From Lepas anatifera (Eukaryota; Arthropoda; Thecostraca; Lepadidae): 64,000 nucleotides of DNA. Of this stretch, positions 45,642 to 56,245 are shown piece after piece (position 1 is the stretch's first letter; the number at the start of each line of letters is the position of its first letter). A program made the translations under genes and the position numbers. The stretch spans positions 1-64,000 of the forward strand of contig JAOTON010001930.1 of assembly GCA_034440635.1 (NCBI GenBank), written 5' to 3'. Below the pieces are notes generated by a model, which saw only the letters and a list, made by a program, of their open reading frames with translations, made no database searches and had not been told where the DNA came from.

Positions 45642-46552
45642 TTAACACGCGCCCCACTGGAGTCACTGGCATGACGTGCCCCGCTGGGGGGCGTTTTTCG
45701 CCCCCCTCCGTATCGCATTTCCCAGGATAGCTAAAGGAAAATTACGGACGGCGTTCGAAAGCTCTCTACGAGACGAAAAGAAACAATGCGAAGCATTTTT
45801 ATGCCAGGTCAATATTGAGGTCAGCATAGGCCAAAGAAGGCTCCATAGGCTTACAACAGGGCAGTGTACGTTTCCACCTCTAGATATTTACTCAGCAAGG
45901 CTAGAGCAAATATTTATGCATCATTGGATTCCTCCCATTCATGTTGCGTATCAATCGACTCCCCTTGACAATATAAGCACAATGCAAGCAGAATAGGAGC
46001 TTTATTTCAATTCAGTGAGAAGTTATTGGTAAAACAATCACTGCATGCTCCTGTGACCTGACTTGACCTTGGAGAGGTCAGATGGTCAAAAACACAACTT
46101 TGCTGTCAAGATCGTGGTAAGAATACATGTTGTGAGGACTTTGAGCTTTATCTATCCCGTGTTTACTGACAACGAGCCCTTTCAATTTTTTACCATAGAC
46201 TTATAATGGGGTGACCAAAAATTTGACCCCACCTTAGGTCACCAATATAGAAATTCCGAGATAGCAGATTTGTAGACCATTATGACATTGTGAAAGTTTC
46301 AAACTGATCAGTTGGCAGATGTTTCTTAGGTGCCGCTTCAAGCTCGTGATTTTAGGTTTTGAGGTCGGCGTCACTTGACCTTGGATAGCTCCTTGACCTG
46401 ACATCACCTGACCTAAAGAAATGTGTCAGATGCGTAAAATTGATCAGGAATAAGGTGCTGTAAGTTTCGTTGCTCTGCGTTTCTTTGTTTTTTGTGTTAT
46501 CTGGGGAAAACCAGGAGGGGGCGAATTTCGCCCCCAGCAGTGTACGTGTTAA
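45642..46552 (+). mobile_element. Family D TTAA element, copy 2 (internally deleted)
   Basis: The ends match D1: TTAACACGCGCCCCACTGG at the left and GGGGGCGAATTTCGCCCCC near the right, then GTACGTGTTAA. Relative to D1 about 100 bp is missing inside, where CATTGGATTCCTCCCATTC jumps to ATGTTGCGTATCAATCG, removing the CTTGCTAGATCAA segment. Confidence 0.88.
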
Positions 46553-46602
46553 GACCCCTCCACTGTGCGTTGACGCTAGATCCCTCTGCACTGCGCGTGT
46601 TA
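46549..46602 (-). mobile_element. Solo family F end
   Basis: TTAAGACCCCTCCACTGTGC, then GTTGACGCTAGATCCCTC and TGCACTGCGCGTGTTAA, form the two-unit F long end between two TTAA sites. Nothing of the F interior is attached. Confidence 0.55.
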
Positions 46603-47163
46603 ATGAAATTCCACCGATTGCAGGTCATGTGACCGTATAAATCCCGATTACCCAGAGCAGCGTAAATTGAACAGTAATTGATAAGTCTCCAATGCCCCTT
46701 TGAACTTCTACGAACTGTAGCAGAAATGAAAAAGTTTCACTTAAGCCGCCGCACATTGACGTCACAGGGCCTTGCTGACATTATCCTCTACATTGCTGTG
46801 TGGTGCACTCTTCAGAACAAGGGATTTATTGCCTGAGGAGAGAAGGAGTGGATTTCTTCTAATTTCGTCAACTCCAACGAGAATATTACGTGGTCTCAAA
46901 ATCAACTCAAGTTTCTTAAATGTTTATCTGTGCACCTCTAGCCAGAGTACGGGGGGTGGAAAAGGGAGTTTGCACTCTCAATTTTCATCAAACTTTCCTC
47001 TTTCGGCCTTATAGGGAATATATTGAAGGGTTTGAAACCTTTGAACATAACAAGTAAACGGGAACTAATTTCCCGAGATATGTAAGATCCCGAGGAACAG
47101 TTTCTTGTCAGCCGAATCAATTCAAATAGGCTGCTCCCACCCTCGAGGGCCAGATGCTCCTTT
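46603..47163. other. Unrecognised spacer
   Basis: No exon or repeat is supported. Confidence 0.45.
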
Positions 47164-47392
47164 GGTGGCACTTGAAGCTCGTGATTTTTGGTTATGGGGT
47201 CGCGCCATTTTACCTTGAATACGTTCTTGACCTGCCATAACCTGACTAGAGACTCGGAAAGATATGTAAAATTGGTCGGAGATAAGGTACTGTGAGTTGC
47301 GTTGTTGTGCGTGTCTTCGTTTCTACGTCCTTTGGGGAAAACCAGGAGTGACGAAAATTTTCCCCTCCCGCCAATGTTATAGGCGGGCTTAA
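47164..47392 (+). mobile_element. Family D right-end fragment
   Basis: It aligns with the D1 right part (AAGCTCGTGATTTTTGG, CTTGACCTGCCATAACCTGA, GGGGAAAACCAGGAG) and ends GGCGGGCTTAA. The palindrome is decayed to CGAAAATTTTCCCCTCCCG. Confidence 0.65.
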
Positions 47393-47414
47393 CAACTCAC
47401 TCTTCGCCGCTTAT

Positions 47415-47446
47415 GTTCTATAGAACAAACCCGCTATAGCGGGTTT
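47415..47446. repeat. Two adjoining perfect palindromes
   Basis: GTTCTATAGAAC (47415-47426) is directly followed by AAACCCGCTATAGCGGGTTT (47427-47446). Both share a CTATAG core. They lie just outside the D fragment. Confidence 0.85.
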
Positions 47447-48272
47447 TGACGTGTGCTGACGGTGGTAGCTCCTTGCGTAGGGAGAACATGAGGGACTGGG
47501 GGTTGACACGGAGCCTTCTAAAGTACCTACATGTCAGTTCCTGCATTTGATTCATCAGTAGTTCATTAGGTGTCCCGCCACTGCCCTGTGCCTACTCATC
47601 TGGCGTTTGAGAGAGCATCTCTCGACTTCCAGATTTCATGTCATTTATGTACAGTGTGCTAGCGTCCCCTTTGCTAGATTCTGTTTTGAATCCGTCGTCA
47701 CAAGCGAAATTAGAATTAGCATGTGCATGATTTATGACGTCTCATATGTTTTCTGATACCGGCCATTGTACCATAAAACCAAGGTGCTGTTGTTGGTTAA
47801 GTTATTGTTTCTGTGGCAGTAAGCCTGCTTTGATGTGGCAGTGTAACAAGCAAACACTTCAAACGCCACGCCTTAAATGTTATTCAACTGTAGCCATAAC
47901 GAGGCAGCGAGATAATACCCTCCTTGTTTTGTCGCTGTGCGATGTTTCTGATGTTAAACTCAACGCGGCTGATGATGTTGGCGAGTGGCTTCGTTAGAGT
48001 TCCTCGGGGTCTGCGCAGCCAGGCGACAGAGCAGCGTTACGCTTTGAAGGCTTTGCACTAGGCAATGATATGATACTGGTAGCCTCCTGCAGCTTTGGTC
48101 CTTTTCACCATCACAGATATCTACAAATAAGCAGGGGCATCGCCACCATAAAGGCCTTGGATGCCATGGCCCCATGTTTTTTTCGAGGCCCTCCACCTGA
48201 CTCAGGGGGCCCTCTTTAATTTGAAAAGTCTAGAATAACCCCTTGAGTATAAAAGAGCCCGGTCTTCTTGCT
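47447..48272. other. Unrecognised spacer
   Basis: An 87-codon plus frame (47734-47997) is open but not recognised. No repeat was found. Confidence 0.45.
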
Positions 48273-49308
48273 TTAACCCGCGCCCCACCGGGGGTCCGGC
48301 GCCACCTTCGCCCCACCGGGGGGGCCATCGATGGCCCCCCTCTAACTCCGAAAATATGGGCGTTAGCGCAAATCTGCAAAGTGCAATAGAAAGCTCGCGT
48401 GAATTCAGTAAGAAATTACTTCGCATGTTTTAGTGCTCAGGTCAATGGTTTGACCTCCAGAGGTCAAATTAGGTCAAGATCGGCTATTTTCACTCAAATA
48501 TGCAATGATTAAGCCAACTGGGCATAACTCTTATGTCATTAGAGCTATTGAGGCCTGGTAAAGTACATTTGATAGCAAATTGCCAGTACTTTTTCCGCTA
48601 TGTGGAACGTAAAGACCTCCCGCCAGTGGTTTGACCGCCAGAGGTCACCTCGTGACCTAATATGACCTGAGGTCACGAAAGGTCAAAAAGTGACCTTGCC
48701 GTATATCAAATGAAAGCCAGTGACAAGAAAAACACGATGGTGTTTGTTTCATCGCTCTAGCTCAATTAGGTCAAAAGTTATTGTCAAAATACTGTTTTTG
48801 ACCTCTGGTGACCTTGGATGACCTTGGAAAAGTCAAAGGGCAAATATGACCCCTGGGATCCGTGAAAGGGTGTCCAAAAACGTTGTTCTGAGCAGTCTGA
48901 GTATTTGCAATCATTTTTGTGGCTTTTATATCATGAAATAGCTTTTCCCCATGCTTTTCCAATGGGAGAGGTCGCCTCGTGACCTGACCTCAGGGCACGA
49001 AATCGAAAAATCCCGGATATACACCTTGTAGACCCTGGAGGGGTCATGAAGTGTAGGAAGTTTCAAATCGATCGACTTTGAAATGTAGCTCTTACAGAGC
49101 TCTAAAGGTGAAGTGAGGTGACCTTGGTTGACCTCGTCTGGTGACCTGACCTTGGGTGACCCGGGGTAAAAAATTTCAGGGATGATGGCAAAATGATGCA
49201 GTGAGAGGTAGAGCCCTCAACCGCGGTGCTGCGCCTCGTCGTTTTTCTGCTATCCCGGAAAAACCTTAGGGGGGGCCATCGATGGCCCCCCGGTGGGGCG
49301 AGGGTTAA
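48273..49308 (+). mobile_element. Family B TTAA element, copy 3
   Basis: This is a well-preserved copy. It carries the intact GGGGGGCCATCGATGGCCCC-type palindromes and TTAA on both sides. I counted 20 perfect AGGTCA/TGACCT half-sites by eye. TGACCT falls at 48799, 48809 and 48819, exactly 10 bp apart. The site corresponding to the E insertion in B2 reads GATTAAGCC and is empty. Confidence 0.95.
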
Positions 49309-49345
49309 AATGAAGCCTCCTAATTAGCCTATGCAGGTGGCCTCT

Positions 49346-49750
49346 TTAGCTATAAAGAAGGTCCCAACACGGCCTACCTAGGACACCCACATATTTAAAA
49401 CCGTCCTCAAAACAGAAGATAACAGACACTATATTTTGTAGTTCCTGCACCGTTATGGTCTCAACAACTCTGTAAAAAAATATTATTCTAGCCACCACTG
49501 GTTGCAACACTTTAAACCAGATACTCAGATTCGACGAATTACATATATCAATGTGTTGAGCCCCCGTCTCGAGCTTCCCCTCGGTGAAACTCCCTGCGAG
49601 CGCCTGCAAACACCCTGGCTCGAGAGCACAGATGCCACACATACACCAACGGCTCTCAGCTTTGTCCAGGGTCTCCAGAAAACTTTCCACCTTCATCTTG
49701 AGGTTCTCAACTGACAGTGGAGAGGTTTGGTGGAAATGAGTTGTAGCCAA
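49346..49750 (-). CDS. Hypothetical open frame, 134 codons
   Basis: The frame starts MATTHFHQTSPLSVENLKMK, continues with an amphipathic VESFLETLDKAESRW stretch and cysteines, and ends near GRPCWDLLYS. The composition is balanced and it lies outside any repeat I identified. I recognise no family, no splice sites or polyadenylation signal settle it, and the C-terminal half looks less protein-like. It may be an exon or a chance frame. Confidence 0.2.
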   Translation of the reverse strand: MATTHFHQTSPLSVENLKMKVESFLETLDKAESRWCMCGICALEPGCLQALAGSFTEGKLETGAQHIDICNSSNLSIWFKVLQPVVARIIFFYRVVETITVQELQNIVSVIFCFEDGFKYVGVLGRPCWDLLYS

Positions 49751-49851
49751 ATCCTAGAACCAGGAGCCAGGCGTCCATAGATTAGCGCTCTTGGCCAGCC
49801 ATTGATGACTTATCAAACAGTGCGTAACCTCTCCGGCGAATTCATGACCTT

Positions 49852-50165
49852 GCCACCCCTGGTAGCTCAGTTATTAGTTCTGGGTATCACCCTGCTGCTC
49901 AGAAAACCGTGCAATGTCAGTACACTGTTGAATGCCTGGGATCGATTCCCCTGAAACGCTCCGGGGCTCAATATTTAACCGATGTAGGTCGGCTGGCAAC
50001 TGACTAATGACAGAGTGACCTGAGCCGTCCCTGTGCTTTGTGGGGCGGTAACAGTTGTTTTCCACATTGTGTGAATTGTTATTCCGTATGGTGGGGTCGA
50101 GGTCCCCGAATAATTCCGTTGATGACTTTATAGAGACTTCAATAAAACATTGTCATGCTCCGGGT
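49852..50165 (+). mobile_element. tRNA-derived SINE, family 1, copy 2
   Basis: It starts GCCACCCCTGGTAGCTCAG with a GGGATCGATTCCCC B-box region, then GATGTAGGTCGGCTGGCAAC and GTCCCTGTGCTTTGTGGGGC as in the other copies. It is more diverged than the 7.5 kb and 57.7 kb copies. Confidence 0.8.
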
Positions 50166-50737
50166 TCTATGGGTGATAGACCAAAAACTTCCGTAAAACA
50201 TTATTAAAAATGTAATAATTACGTCAATATCAGGCTGTAGGTGCTCAGGTGCCACCCACCTGGTGGCAACGCCAGTTCCCGACCTTCACAAATTGTTTAC
50301 GAGGTCGCCAGTCCAACAAATGGCCCCCATCTGCCGCCCATTTGTCTTAGCAGGTCGTAATGCCGCACTATTGTGAGTAAAAACAAGCTGGAATCTCGCG
50401 CTGACAATGGCTGAGCGCCGAAGCCGCCTCACCCTGTTAGCTACGCATAGTACCTCGCCAGTGTTCGTACTGAATAGCGTGGACTTCTTATATTTTTCCC
50501 GCGGTGGGCGTCTTTCGCCATCAATTGAGCAGAATTGACTCCGTTGGGAGCTTGGATGAATTTTACAGTGCGACTAAGCAGACGAACACCTGCGAAGTTA
50601 ATGCATAATTACGCTGCCTAGTTTGCGTCATGTAGCTGATGAATCTGGTTGACTGTGAGGCTAATGATATAGCATGTAGACATCGATAGAGACATAGCAG
50701 TAGCTACTCAGAGCCATGACTCATATATGATTGCTTT
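50166..50737. other. Unrecognised spacer
   Basis: No exon or repeat could be supported. Confidence 0.45.
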
Positions 50738-51767
50738 TTAACCCGCGCCCCACCGGGGAGTCCGGCGCCACCTTCGCCCCACCAGGGGGCCATCGATGGC
50801 CCCCTCTAACTCCGAAAGTATGGGCGTTAGCGCAAATCTGTAAAGTGCAATAGAAAGCTCGCGTGAATTCAGTAAGAGATTACTTCACATGTTTTAGTGC
50901 TCAGGTCAATGGTTTGACCTCCAGAGGTCAAATTAGGTCAAGATCGGCTATTTTCACTCAAATATGCAATGATTAAGCAAACTGGGCATAATTCTTATAT
51001 CATTAGAGCTATTGAGGCCTGGTAAATTACATCTGATAGGAAATTGCCAGCGATTTTTCCGCTATGTGGAACTTAAAGACCTCCCGCCAGTGGTTTGACC
51101 TCCAGAGGTCACCTCGTGACCTAATATGACCTGAGGTCACGAAAGGTCAAAAGTGACCTTGCCGTATATCAAATGAAAGCCAGTGACAAGACAAACACGA
51201 TGGGGTTTGTTTCACCGCTCTAGCTTAATTAGGTCAAAAGTTATTGTCAAAATACTGTTTTTGACCTCTGGTGACCTTGGATGACCTTGGAAAAGTCAAA
51301 GGGAAAATATGACCCCTGGAATCCGTGAAAGGGTGTCCAAAAACGCTGTTCTGAGCAGTCTGAGTATTTGCAATCATTTTTGTCGCTTTTATATCATGAA
51401 ACAGCTTTTCCCATGTTTTTCCCATGGGAGAGGTCGCCTCGTGACCTGACCTCAGGGCACGAAATCGAAAAAATCTCGGATATAAGCCTTGTAGACCCTG
51501 GAGGGGTTATAAAGTGAAGAAAGTTTCAAATCGATCGACTTTGAAATGTAGCTCTTACAGAGCTCTAAAGTTGAAGTGAGGTGACCTTGGTTGACCTTGT
51601 CTGGTGACCTGACCTTGGGCGACCCGGGGTAAAAAATTTCAGGGATGATGGGAAAATGATGCAGTGAGAGGTAGAGCCCTCAAACACGGTGCTGCGCCTC
51701 GTCGTTTTTCTGCTATCCCGGAAAAACCTTAGGGGGCCATCGATGGCCCCGGTGGGACGAGGGTTAA
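50738..51767 (+). mobile_element. Family B TTAA element, copy 4
   Basis: TTAA flanks both ends, with two CGCCCCACC-type units at the left and one at the right. The interior closely follows B3, including the 10-bp-spaced TGACCT run and an empty GATTAAGC site. Confidence 0.94.
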
Positions 51768-52120
51768 GGCTTAGGAACGCGCCGACCTGTGTGCTCATAT
51801 AGCGCTCATATGGCTTCTCTCCATCTAAGGCTTATAATAAACTTTATCCGAAGAGATGCACTTTATTTCTCGGAATGTCTGTAGCAAAATAAGCATGACG
51901 TGTTTTCATCGATGCAGGGGATTCTTTGGGCACCATATGACTTAGCAGTTAACGCTACGCTGTGGCATCAGAGACCAGACTGCCGAGTCTCCTTGCTCAT
52001 TACTGAGACATTTGGCGGGACAGTTTTTATTTGCTTTCCAGCCCGAGAGGGTAATGCAAATAAAGAACTTTAGCAATGTAGAAGAACCCAGACTTACGAC
52101 CTTGTATACAACTCTGAAAC

Positions 52121-52777
52121 TTGCCTTGGTCGTCAAACCAAGCGTGGCAGCATACCGCTGGTTTGTTAGTCTGTGAAGAAAACAAGGAATCCATTGTTTT
52201 CAGGTCAAATGAAAGCTATTATTCAATTAGACAATCCATCAATTCGCCGCTCAAAGTATCAGCTTCAAGATATGACATAATTTTGAAGGATGCTATAGAC
52301 ATGATCGCTGTTTTACCACTTTGTCTCCAAGTCAGCAATCGACTCAAGCAAAACATCTCCCAGTATCCGATAACTCACCACATGCCTCAACCTCGCAACA
52401 CCGTAAGCCTTCGCAAACAAACACACGCTCGCGAGAGATCAACGACAGCGCCTTTTGCACCGCGAGTATGGGGACCAGGTTCGACTGCGGTTGACGTGAC
52501 CCGCGCGGCGGCAGTGCCTCAGCTGGAAACGGTATTGGAGCCGGAACGACACCGTGGGCTCCCAGATACCGGCTTTGTTCTATCGACATTCGCCGGCGTT
52601 ATCGCTACGGCCGCCCTGCTGTCGACGGCCGTTCGCCATCCGTACTGCGCCGCTTTCGGCGGACCTCGCTCGTCAGTCGCTCTCAACGGCCGTCCCCACG
52701 ACGAGAATCGGCACCGTCGCCCCTCGCGTCGGCAGCGACGCGACGGCAGCGGCGGCGTAGCCGGAAGCAGCGGATAG
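52121..52777 (+). CDS. Hypothetical 218-codon open frame across a CpG-rich block
   Basis: This is the longest open frame in the window. The first half is ordinary AT-balanced sequence. The second half (about 52430-52777) is CpG-dense and Arg/Pro/Ala-rich, and long frames are also open on the other strand there, which is expected of GC-rich non-coding DNA. I recognise no domain. A CpG-island-like promoter or 5' UTR, possibly for the minus-strand neuroligin gene 8 kb away, is equally possible. Confidence 0.18.
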   Translation: MPWSSNQAWQHTAGLLVCEENKESIVFRSNESYYSIRQSINSPLKVSASRYDIILKDAIDMIAVLPLCLQVSNRLKQNISQYPITHHMPQPRNTVSLRKQTHARERSTTAPFAPRVWGPGSTAVDVTRAAAVPQLETVLEPERHRGLPDTGFVLSTFAGVIATAALLSTAVRHPYCAAFGGPRSSVALNGRPHDENRHRRPSRRQRRDGSGGVAGSSG

Positions 52778-53755
52778 GCACGCCACACTCCTGATAAAAA
52801 TGTCAGCGCTGCAACAAGCTGAGACGGTGGATTGCGGACGATTTTGGTATGCAAGTGATAGATGTGCTGTGGATGGTTGTCGATGAAGCTTGATAACACA
52901 AATGTGTGCGTCACGTTTGTTTCGCATCCAGCAGCATACATTTTTTGGAGCGAATCCGACATTCCACCAAGAAAATACCTTTAAGAATGAGCCTTTCTTG
53001 CAGAAGAGAGCACGACTTAGATTCGACAGACTGAACAGCAGGCAGCTGTGTGTAGGTAAGGTGACATATCTCAGCAGCTGACGCCGCGCTAACGCTCAAT
53101 ATCTACGTAGGGCTGGCGCTGACAAACACCTTTTGACGCAACCAGATCAGCCTACTCGGAACTGAAAACAAGGGATATCTCTATCTCTCTTCTCTTTGGG
53201 GTATCCGTGAGCTTATAACGGTTTTTAAATAAGACTTACTATTAAATGAACTTCTCCACCTTGAAAAACGCAAATATTCTGAAGATCAAGCAAAAATCCT
53301 GAAAGTAATTTTTTTAAATCTGAACATATAATTTCAGCGCTCGAACTTCGAAGGTCACCTCGCACGACAGCCTCGGCAGCTTGGCAGCCACTGCGGGGTG
53401 TGACCTTTGCAACAGAGCTATCGGGTACCCTATTTCATCGTCGCCTGGAGAGTTTTACCTCCCGCGGGGCTCGAAAACTGACGCGAGTTATGTGTCTGCT
53501 GGCAAGGAGTGCACTTATTCAGAAATGTTAATTTCACATAGCACGATTTGCGGATAATATTCAACCAGCGATAAGAACAGGGCACGCGGGCTGCCCTTGT
53601 TCTTTTTCTGGACGAGCTGGAGATCACTGCCTGATTGAAGGGAGGAGCGGTCTAAACCCGACGATTGCCTAGGAGAAAAATACAATATTGCTAGCATCTG
53701 CATTTTATATTTCACTCACCCCCAGTGAAGAGACGAATGAATTCAGCAACATTCC
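52778..53755. other. Unrecognised spacer
   Basis: Several short frames on both strands, none recognisable. No repeat was seen. Confidence 0.45.
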
Positions 53756-53763
53756 AGTACAGG

Positions 53764-53938
53764 TAGCGGTGGATACAAGGGGACGGCTAGGGGGCTTAAG
53801 ACCCCTGCCCTCCACATGTCAGAGTGCCTATAGTAAATGCATAGCCGGGGCTGTTCCAAGGCAATGGCGAGCGAGGTGCGAGGCCCAGTCCCCAGTCCCC
53901 AGCCCCCCCCTCCCAATGAAATCCCGGATCTGCCACTG
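53764..53938. mobile_element. hAT-type MITE, 175 bp, exact 8-bp duplication
   Basis: AGTACAGG occurs at 53756-53763 and again at 53939-53946. The ends are inverted and imperfect: TAGCGGTGGATACAAGGGG at the left and ATCCCGGATCTGCCACTG at the right. There is no coding capacity. Confidence 0.85.
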
Positions 53939-53946
53939 AGTACAGG

Positions 53947-54260
53947 ACATGTAATGGTCAGACCAAATTGGCTGAACAGGTGAAATTACACGCCCAGTGC
54001 ACGGGGGAGGTTCCTAAAATGCCAACCCCACCTATTTTTCCAAGGTGGCTAGATAACCGTTCACAGTCGGAAGAAGCTACTTGAATGTATTTGAGAACAT
54101 TCATGGGTACGTCGATTGGTGAAAAAAGTTTTGAATATCTTATGATTAGGTAAATATTTGTCAATCTGGACCCAGTGGTGATATAATAAAGCCATATAAT
54201 CGGCATGATATGTCAAGGTCACCTTACATGTAGATAAATATCAAGGGAATCCCAGCTTGC
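53947..54260. other. Unrecognised spacer
   Basis: No feature is supported. Confidence 0.5.
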
Positions 54261-55132
54261 TTAACACGCGCATTGACGGGGTCTGAGCCACCTTCACTTC
54301 GACGGGGGGGCGGGTACCCGCCCCCTAAGATCTTAAGAACCACGCTAGGTAGCAAAAAAACGGTAAACGACGTTGGGTACCCCATCCACTTCTCCAATCG
54401 AAAATACTTGAACCATTTTGATCAGGTCACATTCAAGGTCACTAGAGGTCAAAACATGCCGTCATAGGGATAACATGTAAATTAAGGTTTTTGTTCACTT
54501 CATCTGAACAAGTAAAGATACACACAAACGATTTCAATGAAATCTCAATGATCACACAACGATTTGTATGAATCCTCGCAGCAAGCCGAATCGAATGATA
54601 TATAATATGACCGTGCTAGGTCAAATCAAGGATTTGACCTGACCCGAGGCCAGGTCAAGGTCAAATTAGGTAAAATGCATATCACTAGAACAGCAAAGAC
54701 AATAACAATCTAATGCAATTAAAATAGATGCTCTATCACCAACCGTTACTGAGTTATTCGGTTAAAACAATTTTTGCCATGTATTCCCAACGGAGAGGTC
54801 ATGGCTCGTACCTGACCTTAGGTCATCGATATAAAAAATTCCGGAACATATTCTAGAGTAATCGATGGGCCCATTATGTGATAGGAGTTTCAATCAAATA
54901 AGTTCACCCTGTTTCGACTTATGCTATCTTAAACATTTTTTTAGGTCAGGTCACTTGACCTGTACTGGTGACCTAACCTGAGATGACCTAACCTATACAA
55001 AATTGACAGAAGTTGTAAGAATGATGAGAGAAAAGGTATGCCAAGTACGGCGGCGCTATGCGCCGCCGTTTTTTGCTATCTCCGAAGAACCCGAGGGGGC
55101 GAGTACCCGCTCTCCATCAATGCGCGTGTTAA
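54261..55132 (-). mobile_element. Family A TTAA element, copy 8
   Basis: It is in minus orientation with the duplicated end first (CATTGACGGG, CTGAGCCACCTTC, then GGGCGGGTACCCGCCC). The subterminal hairpin GGCGGCGCTATGCGCCGCC lies at about 55048-55067. A short tandem duplication (ACACAAACGATTT/ACACAACGATTTG) near 54523-54563 is private to this copy. Confidence 0.9.
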
Positions 55133-55725
55133 GGACATTGCCCCTAGTACTTTCGGTCAGATGTTGGCATTCAGTATGACTTATGGCATGCTATGACGGC
55201 AAAGGTGGGGTTAATCAACGTTAAGATTAATGTCACAAGTCAGAGTCATAGGTCAAACTAGATGGTTAATTTTCAAGGTTCAACCCTCATTTCCCGCCCA
55301 ATGGCCGCTCTAGTGACAGTTATAGTGTACAGTATTGGGAATATATCACATTGTGACACCATTCATCAATTACCTTGAATAGATTTGTCCTGAAAATGTT
55401 TAGAGGAATTTTTTAGACCCACCCTTCATTAATGTAGTCAGTTTTTAGTTTATTTACATATTTTTCCTGCATACTCTAGGAATTTCTCAAAAAGTCCCCA
55501 ATACGACCTAAATTTGACTTTATGATCTCGTTTGACCTTAAGGCTATTGCTTTGAATCAATGAAAATAGGCTTTAGTGTAGATCACTTTGGCCCCCAGAA
55601 ATCCACAAATTTGAGTTTTGCTGTCCCCCTTGGATTCCGAGATTTCAAGGGGTGTCACTTTAGGACGCAACTCCACTGCAACGCTGGCGCTAGACCTCTC
55701 TCCACTGCACGAGTCAGACCCCGCC
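55133..55725 (-). mobile_element. Family F element, truncated
   Basis: Read in reverse it follows the 33199-34003 F copy: CCGCCCAATGGCC, CAGTTATAGTGTACAGTATT, ending with GTGTCACTTTAGGACGC and a two-unit CCACTGCAACGCTGGCGCTA / CTCTCCACTGCACG end. The other end is lost where A8 abuts. Confidence 0.6.
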
Positions 55726-56245
55726 CCAGAGGGCCTACGATCCACCTTGACCCCGGTGGAGGAGGGGGTTTCGAAACCCGCCACAATCTCGACTCCCGGA
55801 CGGGATTTAACACGGTGTTAGATAGCCCGTAAAAAATGATTAACACATCACACTGGCCAATTTTTGGATTTATGGATATTGAGATCATGAAAGGCAAAGG
55901 AATGTGACAGATCAGAAACTGCTTTTTTGATTTAGCGTCTGACTGGGTTAATTTAAAGTCGGTTCTTAAGCATAATTTCATTCCTCTCGTTACGGAGGTT
56001 CGAATGGTGCATAACATGAGTACATTAGCTCAAAATTTGAAAACGACACGATCAAAGGTTAGGTCAAGGTCACGATATTTTACCACGGCTAGTAGCGCTC
56101 TTTAGGCCTATTATGCGGTATGGATTTCAGACCAATACATTCAACATTTTCAGTGAATACATTCACCTGAATCCTTTTGAAAGTGGTTCTGGACCTGACC
56201 TAAGATGGCCTAAGCCTACAATGTTGGGAAAAGTTGTCTATTCCA
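55726..56245. other. Decayed TTAA-type end and unrecognised sequence
   Basis: CCACCTTGACCCCGGTGGAG, then GGGTTTCGAAACCCG and GGACGGGATTTAA, resembles another diverged member of the TTAA group (a two-unit end with a TTTCGAAA palindrome core). The remainder has scattered GGTCAAGGTCA motifs but no clear boundaries. Confidence 0.4.
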
